From Phyllobacterium pellucidum (GTDB lineage: Bacteria; Pseudomonadota; Alphaproteobacteria; Rhizobiales; Rhizobiaceae): a DNA stretch of 64,000 bases. The translations under genes were made by a program, and so were the position numbers. The stretch's first letter is position 1. Each line of letters starts with the position of its first letter. The notes under the pieces were generated by a model. It was not told where the DNA came from. It did no database searches and saw only the letters and a program-made list of their open reading frames with translations. Where the stretch lies: assembly GCF_013327855.1 (NCBI RefSeq), contig NZ_JABUMX010000005.1:177256-241255 (forward strand). The letters are read 5' to 3'. Positions 17,028 through 25,966 of the stretch are shown piece after piece.

Positions 17028-18116
17028 ATGGGCGCGGCGAGTGACGACAGGTCTGAAGCTTCCAACGCTAAATCGCGAAACCCTCTGCCAATCGACCTCG
17101 CCCTGCAAGGCGGCGGGGCCCACGGCGCCTTCACATGGGGCGTCATCGAGCGATTGCTCGACGAGCCATGGCTGACGATCGAAAGCGTGACAGGAACGTC
17201 GGCCGGAGCAATGAACGCCGCTGCGCTCGTGTCAGGCTACGCCTTGAATGGTGCTGAAGGCGCAAAGACCGCGCTGGAAGTGTTTTGGCGCCGCGTCAGC
17301 GATGCAGCAAAATACAGTCCGATCCAGCGGACGCCGTTAGACAAGATGGTCGGCAACTGGTCTCTCGATAATTCGCCAGGCTATCTGTTCTACGATATCT
17401 TCAGCCGGCTGTTCTCGCCCTATCAAACCAATCCGGCCAACCTCAATCCTCTTCGCGACGTTCTTGAGGAATGTATTGATTTCGATCGGCTGAAGCAGTC
17501 TGAAATCAAGATCTTCGTGAATGCGACCAATGTGCGGACTGGTCTGCCCCGCGTGTTCCGCAATGCCGAAATGCATGTCGATGTCCTTTTGGCCTCGGCC
17601 TGTCTACCCCTCATTCATCAGGCCGTCGAGATCGATGGCGATCCATATTGGGATGGCGGATTTTCCGGCAATCCATTGCTGACGCCGATCATTCGGGAGA
17701 GCAAGGCGCGCGACACGGTGCTCATCCAGATCAATCCTATCGAGCGGCCGGGCGTGCCAAAGACGGCCCCTGACATTCTCAACCGGCTCAACGAAATCTC
17801 CTTCAATTCCAGCCTCAAGAAGGAGCTTCGCGGCCTTGCAATGTTTCAGCGCCTCATCGCAGAGGAGGGCGGGCTCGAACACGCGGAGTGGGTCGAACAA
17901 TGGGCCGACATGCGCATCCATCGCATTACAAGCCCGAAGATGGTCGAACTCGGCGTGTCCTCAAAGCTCAATGCGGAGTGGGAATTCCTGACGATGCTGC
18001 GGCTCGAAGGTCACGCCTGCGCCGAAGCATTCCTCAAGGATCATGGCACTGATCTCGGCGTTCGATCTTCCTTCGATATCGACAGCCTTCTTGATACCAT
18101 CCTCGAACAGGTGTGA
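17028..18116 (+). CDS. Patatin-like phospholipase/esterase
   Basis: A 362-residue serine acyl hydrolase. It has the oxyanion-hole motif GGGAHGAF (near 28), the nucleophile S58 in GTSAG, and the catalytic D209 in DGG. There is no signal peptide. ATG 17028 is used; a TTG at 16995 would add 11 residues. It is six bases from the GntP-family permease gene. The two are probably co-transcribed and could serve hydroxy-acid or polyhydroxybutyrate-related metabolism (inference; no dehydrogenase is present). Confidence 0.85.
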   Translation: MGAASDDRSEASNAKSRNPLPIDLALQGGGAHGAFTWGVIERLLDEPWLTIESVTGTSAGAMNAAALVSGYALNGAEGAKTALEVFWRRVSDAAKYSPIQRTPLDKMVGNWSLDNSPGYLFYDIFSRLFSPYQTNPANLNPLRDVLEECIDFDRLKQSEIKIFVNATNVRTGLPRVFRNAEMHVDVLLASACLPLIHQAVEIDGDPYWDGGFSGNPLLTPIIRESKARDTVLIQINPIERPGVPKTAPDILNRLNEISFNSSLKKELRGLAMFQRLIAEEGGLEHAEWVEQWADMRIHRITSPKMVELGVSSKLNAEWEFLTMLRLEGHACAEAFLKDHGTDLGVRSSFDIDSLLDTILEQV

Positions 18117-18122
18117 CGTCCG

Positions 18123-19577
18123 ATGGGCATTCTTGGCATCCTGATCGCGCTCGGTCTGCTCATCTGGCTTGCTTATCGCGGCTGGAGCATCTTGCTCCTT
18201 GCTCCCCTTTGCGCGCTTCTGGCGGCCTTGCTTGCCGGCGAACCGCTGCTTGCAAACTGGACGCAGACATTCATGAGCAACGCCGCCCAGTTCGTTGCAC
18301 AGTTCTTTCCCATCTTTTTGCTCGGCGCCCTTTTCGGCAAGCTTATGGAATCAAGCGGCTCGGTCGAAGCGATTGCCGCCTATATGACCGAGAAACTGGG
18401 CACGCAGCGGGCAATCCTTGCGATTGTTCTCGCAGGAGCCTTCATCACCTATGGCGGTGTCAGCCTGTTTGTCGCCTTCTTCGTGCTGGCGCCCATGGGA
18501 CACGCCTTGTTCAAGGCGGCCAATATACCGCATCGGCTGATGCCGGCCGCGATCGCGCTCGGTACCTCCACCTTCACGATGTCGGCCATGCCGGGAACCC
18601 CCGCAATCCAGAACGCAATTCCCATGCCCTTTTTTGGCACCAACCCCTTTGCCGCACCGGGACTGGGGCTGATTGCTTCGGCCATCATGCTGGCATTCGG
18701 CATGTGGTGGCTCAGCCGGGCCGAAGCCAAAGCCAGGCTGAAAGGGGAGGGCTACAATTACGCCGGCTCCATTAACCCCAACGATGCTGCCGAGAATGAA
18801 CTTGTTCGCGAGCGAGCAACCACCGCCCGGGAGTTCGATCCCGGCGAGATCAAGCGCGGTGGCCATACGAGCAGCCTGCCGTCGTTCCGGCTGGCTGCCC
18901 TGCCGCTGGTGGTGGTGGTCCTGACCAATTTGATCATGTCCTTCGTGGTCCTCCCGAGGATGGACGTGTCATTCCTGCAGGACGCCCGATGGGGAAACAC
19001 ATCGCTTGCCGCAGTTGGCGGCGTATGGTCCGTGATCGTGGCGCTGGCGACGGCCATCCTTGTCCTGATCGCGACCAGCCACAGGCGCTTGCCGAGCTTG
19101 CGCGCTACGATGGATGCCGGTGCCAATGCTTCGGTGCTGCCGATCCTCAGCGTTGCCAGCCTCGTCGGGTTCGGCGCCGTCGTAGCCGGGCTGCCGGCAT
19201 TCGAAGTCGTCAAGAACTGGGTGCTCGGCATCGAAGGCGGTCCGCTGGTGTCGCTGGCGCTCGCGACCAATATCCTCGCCGCTCTGACCGGGTCCGCGTC
19301 GGGCGGATTGACGATAGCACTCGATGCGCTCGGACCCGCCTATATGACGATCGCCAAGGAGATCGGCCTCGATCCGGGTCTGATGCATCGCGTCGCGGTC
19401 ATCGGCGCAGGTACGCTCGACAGTCTGCCGCACAATGGTGCCGTCGTGACGTTGCTCGCGGTATGCGGTTCGACGCACAAGGAGAGCTACGTCGATATCG
19501 TCATGGCGGCAATTGTCGGCGCGCTCATCGCCCTAGTTGCCGTTATCGGACTTGGAACGGTTCTCGGGTCGTTCTAG
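18123..19577 (+). CDS. GntP-family organic acid:H+ symporter
   Basis: A 484-residue membrane protein with about twelve hydrophobic segments and GntP-family blocks (PIFLLGALFGKLMESSG, SAMPGTPAIQNAIP, and SLPHNGAVVTLL near the C-terminus). The family carries gluconate, hydroxybutyrate and related hydroxy acids. The AMPGTPAIQN loop is typical of the branch annotated as hydroxybutyrate or uncharacterised permeases. It follows the patatin gene directly. Confidence 0.86.
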   Translation: MGILGILIALGLLIWLAYRGWSILLLAPLCALLAALLAGEPLLANWTQTFMSNAAQFVAQFFPIFLLGALFGKLMESSGSVEAIAAYMTEKLGTQRAILAIVLAGAFITYGGVSLFVAFFVLAPMGHALFKAANIPHRLMPAAIALGTSTFTMSAMPGTPAIQNAIPMPFFGTNPFAAPGLGLIASAIMLAFGMWWLSRAEAKARLKGEGYNYAGSINPNDAAENELVRERATTAREFDPGEIKRGGHTSSLPSFRLAALPLVVVVLTNLIMSFVVLPRMDVSFLQDARWGNTSLAAVGGVWSVIVALATAILVLIATSHRRLPSLRATMDAGANASVLPILSVASLVGFGAVVAGLPAFEVVKNWVLGIEGGPLVSLALATNILAALTGSASGGLTIALDALGPAYMTIAKEIGLDPGLMHRVAVIGAGTLDSLPHNGAVVTLLAVCGSTHKESYVDIVMAAIVGALIALVAVIGLGTVLGSF

Positions 19578-19582
19578 CCCGG

Positions 19583-20017
19583 TTATTCGACAGGCATGTC
19601 CGGTCCGGGGTCGCCCCCGGCCGCTGCGATGGCAAGCCGGTCCAGATAATGATTCCAGCCCTTTTCGTGGCTCGCTCTTTCCTTTTCGTCCGGCAGGCCG
19701 CCATGGGTGAAACGCACCAAAGTGCCGCCTTCCTTTTCGATAAGGTCGATCTCGATAAGACCGGACTCAGGCGGCACGGTCTCGCTTCCCTCCCAGCCAA
19801 AGCTGTATGCGAGGCGATGCACGGGGATAACTTCCGTAAAATGGCCACGGGCCGTATGCGCGTCATCCATGCTGACGAGATAGATGCCGCCTGGCTGCGG
19901 GTCCACCGTCGCCTTGGTGCCCATCCAGCGCAGGATCTTGTCCGGATCGGTAAAAAAGGCGAATACTGTTGCCTGCGGCGCTGCTATCTCGATTTCCCGT
20001 TGAAGCGTCTCGCTCAT
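19583..20017 (-). CDS. AHSA1/SRPBCC-family protein
   Basis: A 144-residue START-like fold protein: an N-terminal strand (REIEIAAPQATVFAFFTDP), a central WMGTKATVDPQPGG block and a C-terminal long helix (EKGWNHYLDRL). Bacterial members bind hydrophobic ligands; no enzyme activity can be inferred. GAGGG precedes the ATG. It converges on the permease gene with five bases between the stops and is divergent from the cyclase gene. Confidence 0.8.
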   Translation of the reverse strand: MSETLQREIEIAAPQATVFAFFTDPDKILRWMGTKATVDPQPGGIYLVSMDDAHTARGHFTEVIPVHRLAYSFGWEGSETVPPESGLIEIDLIEKEGGTLVRFTHGGLPDEKERASHEKGWNHYLDRLAIAAAGGDPGPDMPVE

Positions 20018-20101
20018 CGTCGGCTTCCCTCAATGGCACATTTCATTCAACCTTGAGTGGTAATTTAAGCCAATCGCGGCCCGAGACAAGGATCAAATCC
20101 C

Positions 20102-21208
20102 ATGACAGGGGCGCAATGCCGTTCCATAGTGACACGCATGGGAATGCCATCTTCACTTTCCTTCCTGATCGACAACGCAATTCAGTTCCAGGATGGTGCT
20201 GCCTTGCTGAAGGAACTCGCCGCACAGATTGCTGCCGACAATATATCGCTGGCCGGCGGTACGCTTACGCTATCGGCACCGCACCCGATCATCAAACAAC
20301 GCACCTTCCTGTGGCGCGCCGACGCGGGGGAGGTCATCGAGGCGCTCGGCCTGGCTGGCCCAGCCGACCCTGACCCGGCCGAACTCGCGCGCAACTGGCT
20401 GACGGGTATCGGCACGCATGTGCAGGTGGATTTTACTGGCGGCTCCACTGACGCTGCGATACTGGGCTGGGCGGCCAAGCAGCCGTTCAGCGCGGCCGAG
20501 TCGGCGTTGCTCCGGGAAGTGGCGCGCTTTGCCGCTACGCCTCTGGCACTACTGGCAACGCGTTCGACCCTTGCCGTGTTGCTGACAGCATATCTTGGCA
20601 AGCGCAGCGCTGCGCGGGTCTTGGCCGGCCGCTCGCGACGGGAACGCGGCGAAACGATCCGGGCGGTGCTGCTTTATGCCGATCTGCGCGGCTTCACCGA
20701 GCTGTCAGAGGCCTCGGAACCCAAGGATGTGATTGCCGCCCTCGACGCCTGGTTCGATCGCATTGCCGGGGCCGTCCACGCCTTTGACGGCGAGGTTCTG
20801 AAGTTCATCGGCGACGGTGTCCTTGCTGTCTTTCCTATCGGAACGCGAAACGCTGCTGCCTCCTGCGACGCGGCGCTGCGTGCCGTCGTCGCCGCACGTG
20901 CGGGCATGGACCATCTGAACCGATCCCGCAGCGCCAAAGGATTGCAGCCCTTGTCCTTCGGCACCGCGCTGCATCTCGGCGAGATGCTTTGGGGAAATAT
21001 CGGGACCGCCGACCGGCTTGATTTCACCGCGATCGGCTCCGCCGTAAATCTTGTGAGCCGCCTGGAGGGCCTGTGCCGTCCGCTCGGCCATAAGGTATTG
21101 TTGTCAGGGGCGTTCGAGGCGGAAACGACAAGGCCGCTCGTGCCGCTTGGGGATCACAAATTGCGCGGCATTGCCATGCCGTGCCCGGTGTTTGCCCTGC
21201 CGGAGTGA
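20102..21208 (+). CDS. Class III adenylate/guanylate cyclase
   Basis: A 368-residue soluble cyclase. The N-terminal 180 residues form an unassigned sensory-like region; the C-terminal half is the catalytic domain with metal ligands D194 (YADLRGFTE) and D238 (FIGDGVLAVFP) and the NLVSRLEG helix that carries the Asn/Arg transition-state pair. This two-part layout is common among rhizobial cyclases. It is divergent from the AHSA1 gene. The exact start among several ATGs is uncertain. Confidence 0.85.
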   Translation: MTGAQCRSIVTRMGMPSSLSFLIDNAIQFQDGAALLKELAAQIAADNISLAGGTLTLSAPHPIIKQRTFLWRADAGEVIEALGLAGPADPDPAELARNWLTGIGTHVQVDFTGGSTDAAILGWAAKQPFSAAESALLREVARFAATPLALLATRSTLAVLLTAYLGKRSAARVLAGRSRRERGETIRAVLLYADLRGFTELSEASEPKDVIAALDAWFDRIAGAVHAFDGEVLKFIGDGVLAVFPIGTRNAAASCDAALRAVVAARAGMDHLNRSRSAKGLQPLSFGTALHLGEMLWGNIGTADRLDFTAIGSAVNLVSRLEGLCRPLGHKVLLSGAFEAETTRPLVPLGDHKLRGIAMPCPVFALPE

Positions 21209-21331
21209 CCAGGCCTTACCCCAGCCGTTGCAGTCATTTTTCGCCGTGGAACAAAATTGAATCGAGGAGCGTTTTATTGACGTATTTGAACCAGGCAATT
21301 TTTCCATGCCATTTTTGAGGAATTGAAATTG

Positions 21332-21661
21332 ATGAAGAAGCTCTATTTCGCAACCGCTCTTCTCTCGCTTCTTGCTCCTGCTGCATATGCCCAAGCCGCC
21401 GATCCGGTCATCGACGCTTGTAAATCCACGGGTTTGATCGCTCTCCAGCAGAAATCTCCGGATATCACAGATCTCACAATCGATCTCGAGAGTGTCGCAG
21501 TATCGGCCACGACGGCGAAAATTGAAGACGTGCCGCTCAAGACGGTTGTTCTTGGAGAATCCTACGTCGTCCGCGGCACAAAATCCGGCAAGCCCGATCG
21601 ATTCGTTTGCCTGGTGGGTGACAAGGGCAAGGTTCTTTTGACTTTCTTCACGTCCAAATAG
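21332..21661 (+). CDS. Small exported protein, unknown
   Basis: A 109-residue protein with a clear Sec signal peptide (KK, hydrophobic core, cleavage likely after AYAQA). The mature part is about 88 residues, has two cysteines (DACKSTG and FVCLVGD) that could form a disulfide, and is rich in Val/Thr. GAGGAA lies about ten bases before the ATG; in-frame TTGs slightly upstream are alternatives. A hairpin follows the stop. Not recognised. Confidence 0.65.
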   Translation: MKKLYFATALLSLLAPAAYAQAADPVIDACKSTGLIALQQKSPDITDLTIDLESVAVSATTAKIEDVPLKTVVLGESYVVRGTKSGKPDRFVCLVGDKGKVLLTFFTSK

Positions 21662-21691
21662 TGTGCGATTTTCTTCGCTAGGTAAATTGCG

Positions 21692-21716
21692 GGTAGCCCG
21701 TTTTTGACGGGCTACC
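21692..21716 (+). terminator. Hairpin after the small exported-protein gene
   Basis: Nine-bp perfect stem (GGTAGCCCG / CGGGCTACC) with a TTTTTGA loop, 30 bases after the stop. No T-tract follows, so termination efficiency is uncertain. Confidence 0.45.
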
Positions 21717-21786
21717 AAGCACTTTCACATGAATGACACAAAACTGAAATCTAGTTGTCATTTAACCCATATAACGAGTGTTCATC

Positions 21787-21798
21787 GTTCATATGAAC
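21787..21798. promoter_or_regulatory. Palindrome GTTCATATGAAC, possible DeoR operator
   Basis: A 12-base perfect palindrome 15 bases before the preferred DeoR start codon. It is preceded by a TGTTCAT half-copy at 21779-21785. The GTTCAT/ATGAAC arms resemble GlpR-type operator halves, fitting autoregulation of the operon (inference). Confidence 0.45.
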
Positions 21799-21813
21799 AT
21801 TCGGATACGCATA

Positions 21814-22595
21814 ATGAATATATCTGCAAGGCAACAGGACATCGTCGAACTTATTCGCCAACGCGGTTTTTTATCAGTCCAAACCCTTGCCGATCATTTC
21901 ATGGTCACGCCGCAAACGATCCGGCGCAATATCAACGAGCTTTGTGATGCCAATCTCCTGCGCAGAAGGCACGGGGGCGCGGAATACATCGACGCGCCGT
22001 CGATCAATCTTTCCTATGATTCACGCCGGATAAGCTATCCCGAAGAAAAAAAGCGATCAGTATTTGCGTCGCAAACATGATCCCGAGCCGCTCCTCCGTA
22101 TCATTCGGTATCGGAACGACGCCGGAATTCGTGGCGCGGGCGATGCTCAACCACGAAGACCTGACTGTCATCACCAACAACGTCAATGTGGCGGTGACGC
22201 TGAGTGCAAACCCCTCGAACCGCATCATCATGCCGGGCGGCGTGATGCGCCTGCCTGACCTCGATTTTCTGGGACCGCATGTCGAGGAGATGTATCGCAA
22301 CTACCGCGTGGACTTCGCGGTCTTTGGCGTCGGCGGCATCGATCCCGATGGCACTTTTGTGGATTTCGACCGTCCCGAGGTTTTGGTCCGTGCTGCGATG
22401 CTCCAGAACTGCCGGACGTCCATTCTGGTCGCGGATACAAGCAAGTTTGGCCGTCTGGCGCCGGCGCGCGGAGGGTCTCTCGCCGACCCCGACATGATCG
22501 TACTCAACGCATTGCCGGACGTCGCCGTTACTCCGCTCCTTGCTGACAGCACCATTGCGGCAAAGCTGCGCCTGGCGAACGAAGATTCAAAATGA
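21814..22595 (+). pseudogene. DeoR-family repressor, split by a -1 frame change (pseudogene or recoded)
   Basis: The first frame gives a DeoR-type winged HTH (SARQQDIVELIRQRGFLSVQTLADHF with QTIRRNINEL) and ends at TGA 22078-22080. The -1 frame, entered at 22053, continues as the expected effector domain (ANMIPSRSSVSFGIGTTPEF, then ITNNVNVAVTL and ADTSKFGR) to 22595. Joined at A AAA AAG (22047-22053), the product is about 260 residues, the normal family length. The stop overlaps the next ATG. The break could be a true mutation, a homopolymer sequencing error or programmed slippage. It would repress the downstream ABC operon, sensing a phosphorylated sugar or polyol. Confidence 0.75.
22047..22082 (+). 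other. Candidate -1 ribosomal frameshift signal (slippery heptamer plus stem-loop)
   Basis: A AAA AAG at 22047-22053 is in zero-frame phase (GAA AAA AAG), identical to the E. coli dnaX slippery site. Downstream, TTTGC (22063-22067), loop GTC and GCAAA (22071-22075) form a hairpin. It can be extended by GATCA (22055-22059) with TGATC (22078-22082), leaving one bulge and one mismatch. Slippage by -1 restores the full regulator. No clear upstream Shine-Dalgarno-like enhancer was seen. Confidence 0.4.
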
Positions 22596-23674
22596 CCGGA
22601 CAACCCTTCGTTCGCCTCAAGAATATTACCCGCAGGTTCGATGGAGGCGGCGGGGTCAACAGCCTTTCGATCGATATCCCCGAAGGTGGATTCACGGTCC
22701 TGCTCGGCCCGTCCGGCTGTGGAAAGTCGACGACGCTTCGACTGATAGCCGGGCTTGAGCCGCCGGACAGCGGCCGTATCGAAATCGGCGGGCGCGATGT
22801 TACGGCTCTGGGTCCCTCGGAGCGCGGACTGACGATGGTATTTCAATCTTATGCTCTCTTTCCCCATCTCAATGTCGCCGAGAACATCGTATTCGGGTTG
22901 CGCGTGCGGGGCATGGCCAAGAAGGAACGAGAAGCGCGCCTTGCCGAAGCCCTCGACCTAACCGGTCTCAACGGCTACGCCGACCGGAAGGCCGCCCAGT
23001 TATCTGGCGGGCAGCGGCAACGCGTTGCCCTCGCGCGGGCTATCGTCGCCCGCCAGCCACTTTGCCTGATGGACGAGCCGCTCTCCAATCTCGACGCCAA
23101 GCTCCGGCACTCCGTACGCCAGGAGATACGCTCCCTGCAGCGCCGGCTCGGCATGACGCTGGTTTACGTAACCCATGACCAGACGGAAGCCATGGGCATG
23201 GCCGACCAGATCGTGCTCCTCAATCAGGGACGTGTCGAACATATGGGACCGCCCGCCGAGCTCTACGAGCGGCCGGCAAGCGCCTTCACCGCGAGCTTCA
23301 TCGGCAGTCCGGCGATGACGCTACTCCCGGCCGATATTCTGCCTTTCAACCTGCAGGCGGCGGGAATCTTGCCCGCCGGCCTCAACGCAAAATCTCTTCA
23401 GCTTGGCGTCAGGGCCGAAGATTTCATTCTTTTACCCGAGGGCAGCGGCCGACTCCCTGCCACGGTTGTCTTCAGCGAGTTTCTTGGCGCCGAAACCTAT
23501 GTCTATCTTGCTGTCGACGGCGCCGAGCAAGTGATAGCGCGGTTGCCAGGTCGAAACGAAAAGGCTCCGGGAACTCGCCTTTCGCTCAACTGGTCGCCTG
23601 CCTCCGCCAATTGGTTTGACCGCGAAAGCGGCCGATGCCTGCCAAATACACTCCAATTGGTCAGTCAGCCGTAA
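22592..23674 (+). CDS. ABC transporter ATP-binding protein, UgpC/MalK type
   Basis: A 360-residue ATPase with Walker A GPSGCGKST, signature LSGGQRQRVALARAI, Walker B LCLMDEPLSNLD, switch His in YVTHDQTEAMG and a C-terminal TOBE region, as in carbohydrate and glycerol-phosphate importers. The ATG overlaps the end of the DeoR frame (ATGA), so regulator and transporter are one operon. It drives uptake through the permeases at 25073-26802. Confidence 0.88.
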   Translation: MTGQPFVRLKNITRRFDGGGGVNSLSIDIPEGGFTVLLGPSGCGKSTTLRLIAGLEPPDSGRIEIGGRDVTALGPSERGLTMVFQSYALFPHLNVAENIVFGLRVRGMAKKEREARLAEALDLTGLNGYADRKAAQLSGGQRQRVALARAIVARQPLCLMDEPLSNLDAKLRHSVRQEIRSLQRRLGMTLVYVTHDQTEAMGMADQIVLLNQGRVEHMGPPAELYERPASAFTASFIGSPAMTLLPADILPFNLQAAGILPAGLNAKSLQLGVRAEDFILLPEGSGRLPATVVFSEFLGAETYVYLAVDGAEQVIARLPGRNEKAPGTRLSLNWSPASANWFDRESGRCLPNTLQLVSQP

Positions 23675-23734
23675 AAACGCTGCCCCCAACATCCTTGACT
23701 GCTTTCAATTAATCATTCAAAGAGGAAACTTTTC

Positions 23735-25003
23735 ATGAGACATTTCACAACTGCTGCCCTTCTTTCGGCGACATTGTTGACGGCCACCGCCATGCCGGCC
23801 TTTTCGCAGACTGAACTGACCATGTATTACCCGATCGCCGTCGGTGGCCCGCTCACCAAGGTTGTCGACGGAATGATCGAAGGTTTCCAGAAGGAAAATC
23901 CGGAGATCAAGGTCAACGCCGTCTATTCCGGCAATTATGACGATACGCGCGTTCGCGCGCTCTCCGCCATTCAGAGTGGCCAGCCGGCGCAACTTTCGGT
24001 GCTTTTCTCGATCGACGCCTACGATCTGATCGAACAGGACCTGATCGTACCGTTCGAAGACATCGTCAAGACGGACGACGAAAAGAAATGGCTGAACAGT
24101 TTCTATCCGGCATTGATGGCCAATGGCCGCGTCGAAGGCAAGACATGGGGCATCCCGTTCCAGCGTTCGACGATCGTCATGTTCTACAACAAGAACATGT
24201 TTCGCCAGGCTGGCCTCGACCCCGAGAAGGCGCCGAAGACCTGGGACGAAATGGTGATGGCGGCCAAGGCCCTGACCAAGGACGGGCATTACGGCCTAAT
24301 GGTCCCGAGCACCGGCTATCCTTACTGGATGCTGCAGTGCTTCGCCATCGAGAACGGCAAGGAACTGATGAGCAAGGATGGCACGAAGGTCAGTTTCGAT
24401 GATCCTGCCGTCGTCGAAGCGCTCGAATTCTGGCGTTCATTCTCGACCGAGAAGAAAATCTCGCCGGAAGGTCTCATCGAATGGGGCACACTGCGTCAGG
24501 CGTTCGTCCAGGGCCAGACCGCTATGATGTGGCATACGACGGGCAACCTTGCCGCTGTCAAGAAAGAGGCGAAATTCGATTTCGGCGTTGCCGAGCTCCC
24601 GGCCAACAAGCAGCCCGGCTCGCCAACCGGTGGCGGCAACTTCTACCTGTTCAAGAAGGCTTCCGAGGAAGAACGCGCCGCTTCGCTCAAGTTGATCCGC
24701 TATCTGACCGCGCCGGAGCGCGCCGCGCAGTGGTCGATCGAGACCGGCTATGTCGGCGTCAGCCCAGCCGCCTACGAGACGGAAAAGCTTAAGGCCTATG
24801 GTAAGGAGTTTCCGCAAGCCCTGGTCGCCCGTGACCAGCTCAAGGTTGCAATTCCGGAGTTCTCCACCTGGAAAACAGCCCGCGTTCGCGAAGCCTTGAA
24901 CAATGCCGTCCAGGCTGCCCTGACCGGCACGCAAAGCTCAGCCGATGCGCTGAAGGCCGCACAGGCGACCGCCGACGACCTGCTCAAGCCTTATCAGAAG
25001 TAA
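23735..25003 (+). CDS. Extracellular solute-binding protein, UgpB-like (family 1)
   Basis: A 422-residue periplasmic binding protein with a Sec signal peptide ending near AFSQ. The mature sequence has the family 1 pattern (MIEGFQKENPEIKV; GKTWGIPFQRSTIVMFYNKNMF; TWDEMVMAAKAL; TGGGNFYLFKKAS). The GIPF/FYNK arrangement is close to glycerol-3-phosphate (UgpB) and related sugar binders; the true ligand is uncertain. AGAGGAAAC precedes the ATG. A 12-bp hairpin follows the gene. Confidence 0.87.
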   Translation: MRHFTTAALLSATLLTATAMPAFSQTELTMYYPIAVGGPLTKVVDGMIEGFQKENPEIKVNAVYSGNYDDTRVRALSAIQSGQPAQLSVLFSIDAYDLIEQDLIVPFEDIVKTDDEKKWLNSFYPALMANGRVEGKTWGIPFQRSTIVMFYNKNMFRQAGLDPEKAPKTWDEMVMAAKALTKDGHYGLMVPSTGYPYWMLQCFAIENGKELMSKDGTKVSFDDPAVVEALEFWRSFSTEKKISPEGLIEWGTLRQAFVQGQTAMMWHTTGNLAAVKKEAKFDFGVAELPANKQPGSPTGGGNFYLFKKASEEERAASLKLIRYLTAPERAAQWSIETGYVGVSPAAYETEKLKAYGKEFPQALVARDQLKVAIPEFSTWKTARVREALNNAVQAALTGTQSSADALKAAQATADDLLKPYQK

Positions 25004-25014
25004 CGCATGCCAGG

Positions 25015-25042
25015 CTGGAACGGAGGAGTTCCTCCGTTCCAG
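25015..25042 (+). other. Intra-operon stem-loop after the binding-protein gene
   Basis: Twelve-bp perfect stem (CTGGAACGGAGG / CCTCCGTTCCAG) with AGTT loop and no T-tract. The position between binding-protein and permease genes is where many ABC operons carry an mRNA-stabilising or partial-termination hairpin, giving more binding protein than permease (known pattern; role here inferred). Confidence 0.6.
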
Positions 25043-25072
25043 CAATTTCAGACACTACTCGAGAGCAGTCGC

Positions 25073-25966
25073 ATGGATCAAATAGCCGTCTATCAAAAAC
25101 GCAGGCAATCACTCTATGGATGGATGCTGGCGGCTCCCGCTCTGATCCTGCTCACGATCTTCGCATTCATTCCGACGATCACCACAGTGTGGTCGAGTTT
25201 CTTCTCGTCGGAAACGGCGAGGCTTCCGGCGGCGTTCACCGGCCTCGGAAACTATTCCGACCTGATCAATGACCCCGCCTTCTGGACCGTCGTTCGTAAC
25301 AATGCGGTCTATGCCGGGGTTACAATTCCCTTTTCGATTGCGATCGCCCTTGCCATGGCTCTCTGGGCCAATGCCAGCATTCCGCTGCGCGGTATCGTGC
25401 GCGGTGCCTATTTCACCCCGACGATGCTGCCGATGATAGCCGCCGCGAATATCTGGCTCTTCTTCTATACGCCGGGCCTTGGCGTGATTGACAGCATCAC
25501 GAGCCTCTTCGGCATTGCACCGACGAACTGGCTGGGCCAGCCGGGCACGGCGCTGTGGGCGGTGATCGTCGTCACGATCTGGAAAGAAGCCGGCTTCTTC
25601 ATGATCTTCTATCTCGCCGCCCTGCAGACGATACCTCCCGATCTCAAGGAAGCCGCAGCCATCGAGGGCGCGGGCCGGATCTCCTATGCGAGGCGCGTAC
25701 TGTTTCCCCTTTTGATGCCGACGACCGCTTTCATCTTCATCAACGCGCTGATCAACTCAGTCAAACTGATCGACCATCTCTTCATTCTCACCAAGGGCGG
25801 ACCGAACAACGCCACCAAGCTGGTGCTCTACTGGATTTGGGAAATGGCATTTGCCTATTTCGACCGTCCGCACGCAGCCGCCATGACGGCCTTGGTTCTA
25901 CTCGCGCTTGGAGCAGTGGCGGTCTTTCAATTCCGCGTCCTCGACCGCCGGATACATTACCGATGA
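25073..25966 (+). CDS. ABC sugar/glycerol-phosphate permease, UgpA-like
   Basis: A 297-residue permease with six hydrophobic segments and the EAA loop (KEAAAIEGAGRISYARRVLFP). The open frame begins at 25007 but that start would run through the hairpin; ATG 25073 with GAGAG upstream is preferred. Its TGA overlaps the next ATG. It forms the heterodimeric channel with the following permease. Confidence 0.87.
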   Translation: MDQIAVYQKRRQSLYGWMLAAPALILLTIFAFIPTITTVWSSFFSSETARLPAAFTGLGNYSDLINDPAFWTVVRNNAVYAGVTIPFSIAIALAMALWANASIPLRGIVRGAYFTPTMLPMIAAANIWLFFYTPGLGVIDSITSLFGIAPTNWLGQPGTALWAVIVVTIWKEAGFFMIFYLAALQTIPPDLKEAAAIEGAGRISYARRVLFPLLMPTTAFIFINALINSVKLIDHLFILTKGGPNNATKLVLYWIWEMAFAYFDRPHAAAMTALVLLALGAVAVFQFRVLDRRIHYR

